Assembly (NCBI GenBank): GCA_029881015.1
Contig: JAOUNK010000248.1
Coordinates: 1-5,271 of the forward strand
DNA length: 5,271 nucleotides
DNA from: Gammaproteobacteria bacterium
Lineage (GTDB): Bacteria > Pseudomonadota > Gammaproteobacteria > Steroidobacterales > Woeseiaceae
Direction of reading: 5' to 3'
Within the stretch, counting starts at the first letter, position 1. Each line of letters opens with the position of its first letter. Made by a program: the position numbers and the translations under genes. The notes beneath the pieces are model-generated. The model was given only the letters and a program-made list of their open reading frames with translations. It ran no database searches and was not told where the DNA came from. Shown one piece after another: positions 1-4,996 of the stretch.

Positions 1-36
1 CCCTCGGATGTGCGAAAATAGCCACCCTCTCCGCCA

Positions 37-75
37 GAAAATCAAAAGGCCCCCTCGCGGGGCCTTTTTGTTTTC
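37..75 (+). terminator. Bidirectional rho-independent terminator in repeat copy 1
   Basis: Stem AAAAGGCCCC (44-53) pairs perfectly with GGGGCCTTTT (59-68) across a 5-nt loop. Outer GAAAA (37-41) can pair with TTTTC (71-75). The A-run on the left and T-run on the right make it able to terminate transcription from either strand. It lies just past the stop of the minus-strand CPBP gene and would end that transcript. Confidence 0.85.
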
Positions 76-112
76 TCGCCGAGTGCGGAATGGGCTTTTG
101 AACCCTGTTCGA

Positions 113-166
113 CCAACGCAGCCGCGCAGCGGCATGTTGGCAGGGAGCTCGCGAAGCGAGCGAGCT
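113..166 (+). other. Paired GNA-triloop hairpins of repeat copy 1
   Basis: Hairpin 1 (113-140) has outer stem CCAAC/GTTGG, a small internal loop, and inner stem GCCGC/GCGGC closed by the triloop gca. Hairpin 2 (147-161) is GCTCGC/GCGAGC closed by gaa and contains GCGAAGC, a sequence known to form an unusually stable DNA mini-hairpin. The same architecture with different stem sequences occurs in the other copies, so the fold rather than the sequence seems to be kept. Confidence 0.7.
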
Positions 167-186
167 GAATCCCACCCTCTCCGCCA
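167..186 (+). other. Serine-tRNA 3'-end fragment (att-like tail) of copy 1
   Basis: GAATCCCACCCTCTCCGCCA reads as the end of the T-loop (GAAT), the T-stem 3' half (CCCAC), a seven-base acceptor strand (CCTCTCC), discriminator G and CCA. G73 with a CCTCTCC acceptor strand is typical of bacterial tRNA-Ser. The rest of a tRNA is absent, so this is a fragment and not a functional gene. Fragments like this arise when an integrase uses a tRNA 3' end as its site, or when tRNA ends are duplicated as spacers. The cargo gene's stop codon is only 9 bases away. Confidence 0.65.
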
Positions 187-195
187 GTCTGCGGA

Positions 196-948
196 CTATG
201 ACGTCATGGGCGCAGAGTACAACTGTAATACCAAAACAATATGTGCGGTCGAATGTGCCAAAATCACGATCCACAAATTGCGGCCACAAAGAAGGAATGC
301 GGCACCCCATATCAAGCCCATGATTGTTGTCATCACCACCCCGCCGAGGCCCCATTGAAAGTGCACCGAACCGAATATCAGCGCCTGAGACAGGACTGCG
401 AGCGCTGCGGTAGCCGGCCAATTGTCAAACAGGCGCTCGAATTGCCGAATCAGAAAACCTCGATATACGATTTCCTCCGGTATCGCCGCGGTCAGCGGCA
501 GTAGCACAGCAAAGGAAACGGCGGCGAACGCATTGCCGCGAATGAAGTCGTACCGCGACATATCCGGCGGCGGCAAATCAAAGTACGGTGCGAGAAGTTG
601 GGGAACCAACGCCTGTGCCGCCCCGAACGTGACGAAAATGCCGAGGACCCAGAGAGGTACAGTCCACCATCTCTTGGGACGAGTCAATCCAATGTCGGCG
701 AGCGATCCACCGTTTCTGACCGTCAGCCATACTGCCGCTATTGCGCCGAACAGGACGGCGGCGACGCCACGCGCCTCTTCGCCCCAGGGGAGTTGGTCGG
801 CAAGGGCAAGCTCACCAGCAAAGGTCAGTGCCGAAATTGCGACCACGATGGAAATCGCGGTTAGCGGAGAAGGTGTGTTGTCGAGTCGAACGGAGGTTTG
901 GTCTGTCACTAGTGTGTACCCGTCACTTGGCTGCCCCAAAGATAGCAT
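196..948 (-). CDS. CPBP-family intramembrane metalloprotease (Abi/CAAX-like)
   Basis: A 250-residue integral membrane protein with about six to seven hydrophobic segments (roughly residues 29-50, 61-77, 95-118, 140-157, 180-195, 199-221, 225-246). It carries the family's signature motifs: EEIVYRGF at 158-165 (paired glutamates plus arginine), FGSVHF at 192-197 with H196, and a third histidine motif HSTAH at 232-236. These are the expected metal and catalytic residues of the CPBP family, which includes the Rce1 CAAX protease and bacterial bacteriocin-immunity relatives, so activity looks possible; the substrate is unknown. Known members act in the inner membrane. The ATG at 946-948 gives the full ORF but has no clear Shine-Dalgarno. 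The GTG encoding residue 14 is an alternative and would not affect any motif. It is the only gene between repeats 1 and 2 and faces opposite to most neighbours. Confidence 0.88.
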   Translation of the reverse strand: MLSLGQPSDGYTLVTDQTSVRLDNTPSPLTAISIVVAISALTFAGELALADQLPWGEEARGVAAVLFGAIAAVWLTVRNGGSLADIGLTRPKRWWTVPLWVLGIFVTFGAAQALVPQLLAPYFDLPPPDMSRYDFIRGNAFAAVSFAVLLPLTAAIPEEIVYRGFLIRQFERLFDNWPATAALAVLSQALIFGSVHFQWGLGGVVMTTIMGLIWGAAFLLCGRNLWIVILAHSTAHIVLVLQLYSAPMTS

Positions 949-1022
949 GCGGCCGACAGGACTAAACTCGACTCCCGGCGTCGGTGGGCATTTGGCAAAG
1001 CGTAAGTTCCGGCAGTGTAAGT

Positions 1023-1195
1023 GGAGAGCATCGTCCGCCGGCGACTCGCTCCACCGCCAAAACGAGAAAGCCCCTTAACGGGGCTTTCGCCATTTTGGGA
1101 GAGGGTATGGGCTTTCGAACCCTGTTCGACCAACCGGCCTTAGCCGGTAGGCGACGCAGCGCCGTAGGCGCAAGTGCATCTCACCTTCTCCAGCG
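1023..1195 (+). repeat. tRNA-Ser-derived structured repeat, copy 2
   Basis: Begins with a two-part hairpin: GGAG (1023-1026) with CTCC (1049-1052), and inner TCGT with GCGA (1031-1034, 1041-1044), ending CTCCACCGCCA (1049-1059). The terminator follows (1057-1098). Next, GGGAGAGGGTATGGG (1097-1111) plus CTTTCGAACCC resembles the reverse complement of a tRNA-Ser 3' end. The core GAACCCTGTTCGAC is at 1117-1130, here within a perfect 6-bp stem, TCGAAC-CCT-GTTCGA (1115-1129). Hairpins are CCGGC/GCCGG (1134-1147) and GCGCC-gta-GGCGC (1159-1171). The tail CTCACCTTCTCC (1180-1191) is a diverged tRNA-Ser end without a proper CCA. It is the most diverged of the four in the hairpin region. Confidence 0.83.
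1057..1098 (+). terminator. Bidirectional rho-independent terminator in repeat copy 2
   Basis: Stem GAAAGCCCC (1066-1074) pairs perfectly with GGGGCTTTC (1080-1088) around loop TTAAC. An outer stem CCAAAA (1057-1062) pairs with TTTTGG (1093-1098), so an A-tract and a T-tract flank the GC core symmetrically. The upstream gene (CPBP) reads away from it and the next gene starts about 170 bases downstream, so it insulates two units rather than ending an adjacent gene. Confidence 0.75.
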
Positions 1196-1269
1196 GGCGG
1201 CATGAGCGCGCGGTGTCAACTGAAACAGCTGGGCTTGCTTGGAATGCCAGGCTGTGAAATCGTCGGCTC

Positions 1270-2166
1270 ATGGATGACCCTGCTCCAGTTCTTGCACCCG
1301 CGGTTCGGTCATATCGTGGGTCGACCACCGATCCTTTGCGTTGGGCGACTTGGAGCCCAAGAAAGGGTGACATCCTTGTGTGCACGCCGCCCAAATGTGG
1401 AACGACCTGGACACAGACCATGCTCGCGATGCTTGTCAATGGCAGTTCGGATCTGCCGGAAAAGGTACCGGTACTGTCTCCCTGGGTTGACGCGGACCTT
1501 GGGGTTTCCGCCGATGAAATTGCGGCGGCACTGGCGGCACAAAAGGGGCGGCGTGTGGTGAAGACGCATACACCGGCCGATGGGTTTCCGATTTGGGACG
1601 GTGTAACAGTAATTGCTGTCTATCGACACCCACTGGACATCTTCTTTTCCCTACGCAAACACGAGGCCAACAAAAGAGTGGTCAAGCCGGATCATCCGAT
1701 GAGCTTACCGGTCCCGGACTCCATCCGTCGGTTTATCAACGAACCAGTGGACCCGGACGATTTTGACAAAGACACATTGGCGTCCTTAGCCCTTCACTAT
1801 TCCGAAACGGTCCTTTCCGGACGCTATCCGCACCTCAACGTCCTTCACTATTCGGACATGTTGCGCGACGGTCACCGCACCGTGCAAAATCTGGCCAGGG
1901 CAGCTGGCATCGAGGCCGGCGCAGAACTGATCGATCAAGTTGCGGCAGCCACGGTTTTCGGGGCTATGAAGGCCAGGGCAGTCGACTATGCTCCCGTGGG
2001 CGGTACCGGCTACTGGAAATCCGACGCCGGGTTTTTCGACTCCGCCAGCTCTGGCAAGTGGGAAGGCAAGCTATCGCCAGCCGAGATCGACCTTTTCAAT
2101 ACCCGTCTTGCCGAGCTTGTGCCGGACGAAAAGGCGCGAACCTGGCTGCTAGCGGGCGACTGCTAA
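1270..2166 (+). CDS. PAPS-dependent sulfotransferase (Sulfotransfer_1 family)
   Basis: A 298-residue soluble protein, the usual size for cytosolic-type sulfotransferases, which transfer a sulfuryl group from PAPS to a hydroxyl or amine acceptor. Residues 39-47 (TPPKCGTTW) form the 5'-phosphosulfate-binding loop with K42. VVKTH at 96-100 supplies the likely catalytic histidine H100. VIAVYRHPLDIFFSLRKH (114-131) is the 3'-phosphate-binding motif with R119 and S127, and HYSDM (193-197) matches the family's YEDL-type element. The C-terminal region around 257-268 (SGKWEGKL) is a reduced version of the usual RKGxxGDWK motif. The acceptor cannot be told from sequence. The start is fixed: a TGA lies in frame at 1255-1257 and the ATG at 1270 is the first possible start after it. 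No strong Shine-Dalgarno is visible. The gene converges on the small secreted-protein gene downstream. Confidence 0.9.
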   Translation: MDDPAPVLAPAVRSYRGSTTDPLRWATWSPRKGDILVCTPPKCGTTWTQTMLAMLVNGSSDLPEKVPVLSPWVDADLGVSADEIAAALAAQKGRRVVKTHTPADGFPIWDGVTVIAVYRHPLDIFFSLRKHEANKRVVKPDHPMSLPVPDSIRRFINEPVDPDDFDKDTLASLALHYSETVLSGRYPHLNVLHYSDMLRDGHRTVQNLARAAGIEAGAELIDQVAAATVFGAMKARAVDYAPVGGTGYWKSDAGFFDSASSGKWEGKLSPAEIDLFNTRLAELVPDEKARTWLLAGDC

Positions 2167-2193
2167 AGCGGAACAGCCGACCTGCGCCCAGAA

Positions 2194-2349
2194 TCAGTAG
2201 ATTAGAAACATGCCAGCACCGGTCGACGGGGCGGCGGGATCCGATCGCATGATGACGGTCCCTGTCTCGTATATCTTGCGACCCTTTAGCGAACCGAGGT
2301 CGCTATCCGTGCTCATAACGATGCCGTGCCGTCCGAGTACGCGCCCTCC
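2194..2349 (-). pseudogene. Out-of-frame 3' portion of the small secreted-protein gene
   Basis: Reading the minus strand in the frame ending with TGA at 2194-2196 gives about 51 codons with no stop, beginning GGRVLGRHGIVMSTDSDLGS and ending AGMFLIY. The codons are biased to G or C in third position as expected for coding DNA here. Joining it to the upstream frame after the VP encoded around 2349-2354 needs one extra base and would give a protein of about 135 residues. The gene would then end 27 bases from the converging sulfotransferase stop, a natural spacing, instead of leaving about 145 empty bases. Possible causes are a real inactivating deletion, a sequencing error, or -1 frameshifting; no classical slippery heptamer is visible. 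Confidence 0.55.
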
Positions 2350-2600
2350 GGAACCGGCGGCGACTCGGGGAACCAGTACCCCAGCTCACCCCTGAGATCG
2401 CCACTGACATTCCCCTTCCATGCAAGCAGCCATCCGTCGTCATCGCGTTCACCGAGGTGGCCCACAGACCAGTATTCGATCTGGCACGTCAGCGGCCCCC
2501 TAATGACAGCCTCACTATCGGCGAATGCCGTTGGTCCCGACAGCATAATCAACAGCAATATGAGCAGGTGCATCGGTACAACGAAAGATTTGAGTTTCAT
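2313..2600 (-). CDS. Small secreted protein, probably frameshifted at its 3' end
   Basis: The open frame gives 95 residues. Residues 1-28 are a clear Sec signal peptide: MKLK, a long hydrophobic run (FVVPMHLLILLLIML), then a cleavage site near AFA-D. The mature part (CQIEYWSVGHLGE...GWLLAWKGNVSGDLRGELGYWF) is rich in aromatic and glycine residues and alternating, suggesting beta-strands; I do not recognise the family. GGGAG lies 7 bases upstream of the ATG (complement of 2608-2612), a good ribosome binding site that fixes the start. After the GYWFPESPPVP segment the frame runs only a further ten or so residues to a TGA, whereas the neighbouring frame continues open with sensible protein sequence to 2194. 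The current C-terminus is therefore probably an artefact of a one-base change. Product location: periplasm or outside. Confidence 0.72.
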   Translation of the reverse strand: MKLKSFVVPMHLLILLLIMLSGPTAFADSEAVIRGPLTCQIEYWSVGHLGERDDDGWLLAWKGNVSGDLRGELGYWFPESPPVPEGAYSDGTASL

Positions 2601-2607
2601 ATTTAAA

Positions 2608-2612
2608 CTCCC
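2608..2612 (-). promoter_or_regulatory. Shine-Dalgarno for the small secreted protein
   Basis: Minus-strand GGGAG ends 7 bases before the ATG whose complement is 2598-2600. It is one of the better-placed ribosome binding sites in the window and supports this small gene as real. Confidence 0.6.
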
Positions 2613-2624
2613 TGCAGATCAAGA

Positions 2625-2635
2625 ACAGGACCTGT
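2625..2635. promoter_or_regulatory. Short palindrome upstream of the secreted-protein gene
   Basis: ACAGG-A-CCTGT is a perfect 5-bp inverted repeat, with a further overlapping CTGT-A-ACAG at 2632-2640. It lies 25-40 bases upstream of the minus-strand start codon, where an operator or transcript 5' end could be. No convincing -35/-10 pair was found, so the role is only a suggestion. Confidence 0.2.
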
Positions 2636-2709
2636 AACAGACGGGGCTCTGCCCATGCCTCGCTTCCCCTATCTCGAACAAATGAGGAGGAAGGCTGGGC
2701 AGCGGGGTG

Positions 2710-2880
2710 GGAGAGCATCCTCCGCCCAGGACTCACTCCACCGCCAGAAAACAGAAATGGGCCCCTTGTGGGGCCCATTTTTTTCCGGCCGAGTGCGGTG
2801 GCGGATTAGGACCCTGTTCGACGGGCACAGCCGCGTAGCGGCATGCCCGGGCCGCAGCGCGCATCCCACCCTTTCCGCCG
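2710..2880 (+). repeat. tRNA-Ser-derived structured repeat, copy 3
   Basis: Left hairpin: GGAG (2710-2713) with CTCC (2736-2739), inner TCCT with AGGA (2718-2721, 2728-2731), leading into CTCCACCGCCA (2736-2746). Terminator at 2744-2788. The spacer GGCCGAGTGCGG precedes GGACCCTGTTCGAC (2809-2822). The main hairpin has outer stem CGGGCA/TGCCCG (2822-2827 with 2844-2849) and inner GCCGC-gta-GCGGC (2830-2842). The second hairpin is degraded to GC-rich sequence (2850-2861). The tail CCCACCCTTTCCGCCG (2865-2880) differs from the perfect tRNA-Ser end at two positions, one of them the final A of CCA. Confidence 0.85.
2744..2788 (+). terminator. Bidirectional rho-independent terminator in repeat copy 3
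   Basis: An 11-bp perfect stem AAATGGGCCCC (2755-2765) with GGGGCCCATTT (2770-2780), loop TTGT, followed by a run of seven T (2778-2784). An A-rich segment on the left (GAAAA, 2747-2751) mirrors it. It is the strongest terminator of the four. Neither neighbouring gene reads into it: the secreted-protein gene starts to its left on the minus strand and the LytTR gene starts to its right on the plus strand. It thus separates divergent units. Confidence 0.88.
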
Positions 2881-2969
2881 AACAACCGAATCCCGTCACT
2901 GTCGCTATATTCACTAGCTCGGCGGACATGGATACGGCATCCTGTGGTCTTCCTAGTAAGTGTCGTGTC

Positions 2970-2982
2970 AGGAAGAGAAGGG
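2970..2982 (+). promoter_or_regulatory. Purine-rich ribosome binding region for the LytTR gene
   Basis: AGGAAGAGAAGGG sits 12 bases before the GTG at 2995. The spacing is slightly long, but the alternative GTG at 2944 has no such element and would place this run inside the coding region. This argues for the start at 2995. Confidence 0.45.
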
Positions 2983-2994
2983 TGTATTAAGCGA

Positions 2995-3756
2995 GTGGTC
3001 CGCTCCGGCCGAAATTTCTGGATATTCCATGTGACCTTCTGGGTAGTCGCAGCGATCGCCCTGTTTCTGTATGGATCGACCTATGGGCATATAGGGGTTG
3101 CAGCGATTCGTAACCTTTACAGCCCGTTGGTCGGCTTCGGTTTTTCGTATCTCATCAAGACGGTCTACGACAGCCGGCTACCGTCAGGATTCGGCCAGCG
3201 GCTGCTATTGGTCATCGGACTATCGTTCCTGGGCGCACTGGTTTCGGCGATGGTCGTCAACCCGATTACTTTCGGCCTGCTCGGCTACGAAATCGGTGAT
3301 TTGTCTTTGCGCAATCTGCTCCAGGACGGACTGTATTTCGTGTTGCTCTACCTTGTGTGGAGCCTGCTATACCTGCAGATGACCGAACGGTCGCTTGTCC
3401 CGGCGCCCTCAGACCAGACTGGCATACAGTCGATCAGCGTCACCAAGGGCAACCAGGTCTTCAGTCTCGATCTCGTGAACATCGTCTGCATCAAGGCCAG
3501 TGGTGACTACGTCGAGCTTTGTACCAACTCCGGCAGTTACCTGAAGCACGGGACAATCAGTTCTTACGAGAAGGCACTGGGCAAGGGCAGGTTCGTGCGA
3601 GTCCACCGCTCAGTTATCGTGAATCGGGAGCAGGTCGTCTCCGTCTCAGGTCCGGCCAAAGGTCAATACTGGATCAAGCTGCGGGACGGGCAGGAAATCC
3701 GATCAAGCCGGGGGTACAGGGACGTCGTCCAATCGCTAACGCCCGAGGCACCCTGA
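2995..3756 (+). CDS. Membrane-anchored LytTR-type transcriptional regulator
   Basis: A 253-residue protein from the GTG at 2995. Four predicted membrane helices (about 8-28, 37-56, 68-88, 110-127) form the N-terminal half. A short linker leads to a LytTR DNA-binding domain (about 144-248). Its hallmarks are present: the IVCIKASGDYVEL strand (163-175) and GRFVRVHRSVIVN (198-210), followed by the EIRSSRGYRD segment (234-243). LytTR proteins bind direct repeats in promoters; those with an N-terminal membrane bundle and no receiver or kinase are thought to respond to a membrane partner or signal. An upstream in-frame GTG (2944) would add 17 residues lacking typical character; 2995 places the helix-preceding basic residues MVRSGRNFW at the N-terminus. 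The metallopeptidase gene follows on the same strand 137 bases later, so it may be a target or partner; that is inference. Confidence 0.88.
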   Translation: MVRSGRNFWIFHVTFWVVAAIALFLYGSTYGHIGVAAIRNLYSPLVGFGFSYLIKTVYDSRLPSGFGQRLLLVIGLSFLGALVSAMVVNPITFGLLGYEIGDLSLRNLLQDGLYFVLLYLVWSLLYLQMTERSLVPAPSDQTGIQSISVTKGNQVFSLDLVNIVCIKASGDYVELCTNSGSYLKHGTISSYEKALGKGRFVRVHRSVIVNREQVVSVSGPAKGQYWIKLRDGQEIRSSRGYRDVVQSLTPEAP

Positions 3757-3828
3757 AGCGTCCCATTCGTCTCCCATCCACCGATAAACGCTCCCGTCAG
3801 CCGAGAAATCGCCGCGGTGATCGAATAA

Positions 3829-3848
3829 CTGTGGCGTGCTCTCCACAG
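3829..3848. promoter_or_regulatory. Inverted repeat between the LytTR and metallopeptidase genes
   Basis: CTGTGG and CCACAG form a perfect 6-bp inverted repeat with an 8-base spacer, about 45 bases upstream of the metallopeptidase ATG. It could be an operator or a weak RNA hairpin in the leader. It lacks a T-run, so it is not a terminator. No clear promoter hexamers accompany it, and the two genes could also be co-transcribed. Confidence 0.25.
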
Positions 3849-3893
3849 CACCCGCATATTCGAAGTCAAGAGCCAACTGTGAGAATCGAGTCA

Positions 3894-4994
3894 ATGAACA
3901 AGATCTTCCGTTCCTTTCGCGTCCTGGCCACTGCCCTGATCGCATTAACCGCGTGCCTTGCGGTATCCGCTCCGGCCCGGGCCCAGCACGGGGACACGAC
4001 ACCTGTCCTCAGTGCTTACCTGAAAATGGTATTCGCTGGCGATACGAGTGCTGCAGCCGAATTGTTTGCCAGTGAGCCAGAGGACCGCGGCTCGAAGATG
4101 CTTGCGGACAGGTTTGAACGTCGTTTTGTCGAGCGGAATGACGGGCTGGACCTGACCCGCTTGGAAAGTCCTGCCGTACGTGAAATCACTGATCTATTCG
4201 AGACGTACTGGCTTGACGCGTTGATGCAAGAGGCTCCGCTCGATGTACTCGAAGCACGCCTCAAGGGTCGACTGGACGACATATTGATCGAGCACGGGTT
4301 CGCAGGCGCGCTCGAGGACGAAGATGCATTATTTGAGAATGTCAAAGCATTTATTCGTCGAGAGGGCTATTTCGCGCAGAGTGGACGCACTCCGCCGCTA
4401 CTCGACTTAATGATCTGGATCAGTAACGACACGGTTGGCGAGGATGTGGAGCTGACGGACGGCACGTACCAGGTTGAACTCAACTACATTGACGATTTCG
4501 TGTCCTACGGCTGGTCGAATTTTGCGACCTTCGGAATGGCCAGTACCGCTGGCTGGGCCAAGAAAGACGGACTGTATTGCATTTGCAGGTATTACGACCT
4601 GGATTCCGAGCGCTTCAAGCTATCGTTCCTGAAGCATGAAGCACGACACTATGCCGATTTTGAGCTTTACCCGGAGTTGCAGCCTGCTGATCTCGAGTAC
4701 CGTGGCAAACTGACCGAATTGGCATATTCGGAGGAGCGGACCTACCCGTTGCTTGAGCAGTTTGCCAAAGCGGCTAACCGCGTCGAGAACGCCCCTCACC
4801 CGCTTGCAAACTGGTACGTCATCGAGGGCCTGTCCGAGCTCCTGTTGGACGGCAATTGGCCCGCGGACGCAAGCTCCTGGGAATCGATCCCCAAAGAACA
4901 GATCCGACAGGCTGCAAGGCGCCTGCTGGAGTACCATGACGACAAGCTTGCTGACCTGGGCCCATCCACTACCAAGGGCATCGTCAATCTTTGA
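3894..4994 (+). CDS. Secreted putative zinc metallopeptidase (HExxH protein of unknown family)
   Basis: A 366-residue exported protein. Residues 1-30 are a Sec signal peptide with a basic start (MNKIFRSFR), hydrophobic core and likely cleavage after APARA. An internal LTAC at 18-21 could alternatively act as a lipobox, although the hydrophobic run continues past it. The mature N-terminal part (about 35-155) is helical and charged. Residues 244-262 hold KHEARHYADFELYPEL, an HExxH zinc-binding motif (H248, E249, H252). The following ADLEYRGKLTEL offers E268 or E275 as a third ligand, as in gluzincin-type peptidases. I do not recognise the family, and two cysteines at 229 and 231 (CIC) are notable. 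The ATG at 3894 is chosen over far-upstream in-frame starts because it begins the signal peptide. Its stop lies two bases before repeat copy 4, whose terminator would end the transcript. Confidence 0.85.
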   Translation: MNKIFRSFRVLATALIALTACLAVSAPARAQHGDTTPVLSAYLKMVFAGDTSAAAELFASEPEDRGSKMLADRFERRFVERNDGLDLTRLESPAVREITDLFETYWLDALMQEAPLDVLEARLKGRLDDILIEHGFAGALEDEDALFENVKAFIRREGYFAQSGRTPPLLDLMIWISNDTVGEDVELTDGTYQVELNYIDDFVSYGWSNFATFGMASTAGWAKKDGLYCICRYYDLDSERFKLSFLKHEARHYADFELYPELQPADLEYRGKLTELAYSEERTYPLLEQFAKAANRVENAPHPLANWYVIEGLSELLLDGNWPADASSWESIPKEQIRQAARRLLEYHDDKLADLGPSTTKGIVNL

Positions 4995-4996
4995 AA

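Larger units (their letters stand above)
20..186 (+). repeat. tRNA-Ser-derived structured repeat, copy 1
   Basis: First of four related repeats. It opens with a tRNA-like 3' end, CCACCCTCTCCGCCA (22-36), followed directly by a terminator hairpin (37-75), a spacer starting GCCGAGTGCGG, and the core GAACCCTGTTCGAC (100-113). A two-part hairpin follows: outer CCAAC/GTTGG (113-117 with 136-140), inner GCCGC-gca-GCGGC (121-133). A second hairpin is GCTCGC-gaa-GCGAGC (147-161). The copy ends in a perfect serine-tRNA 3' end (171-186). Unlike copies 2-4, its left end lacks the GGAG...CTCC hairpin and instead carries the same 15-nt tRNA-like sequence found at its right end. The true left edge may lie further left. 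That this is a repeat is seen directly; its origin from tRNA-Ser is inference. Confidence 0.85.

Noticed and set aside
167..186. A complete functional tRNA-Ser gene
   Set aside because: Only the T-stem half, acceptor strand, discriminator and CCA are present; there is no recognisable anticodon arm or intact 5' acceptor strand in any copy.
199..206. Perfect palindrome TGACGTCA
   Set aside because: It lies within the last codons of the CPBP gene, and an 8-base palindrome is expected by chance; no regulatory context.
422..1078. Plus-strand 218-codon open frame opposite the CPBP gene
   Set aside because: Its translation is low-complexity and lacks motifs, whereas the minus-strand frame has membrane helices and intact CPBP motifs.
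1202..1561. Plus-strand 119-codon open frame overlapping the sulfotransferase start
   Set aside because: It overlaps the sulfotransferase in another frame through its PAPS-binding loop and shows no coherent domain.
2906..2911. TATATT as a -10 element upstream of the LytTR gene
   Set aside because: No acceptable -35 hexamer lies 16-18 bases upstream, so a promoter call is not supported.
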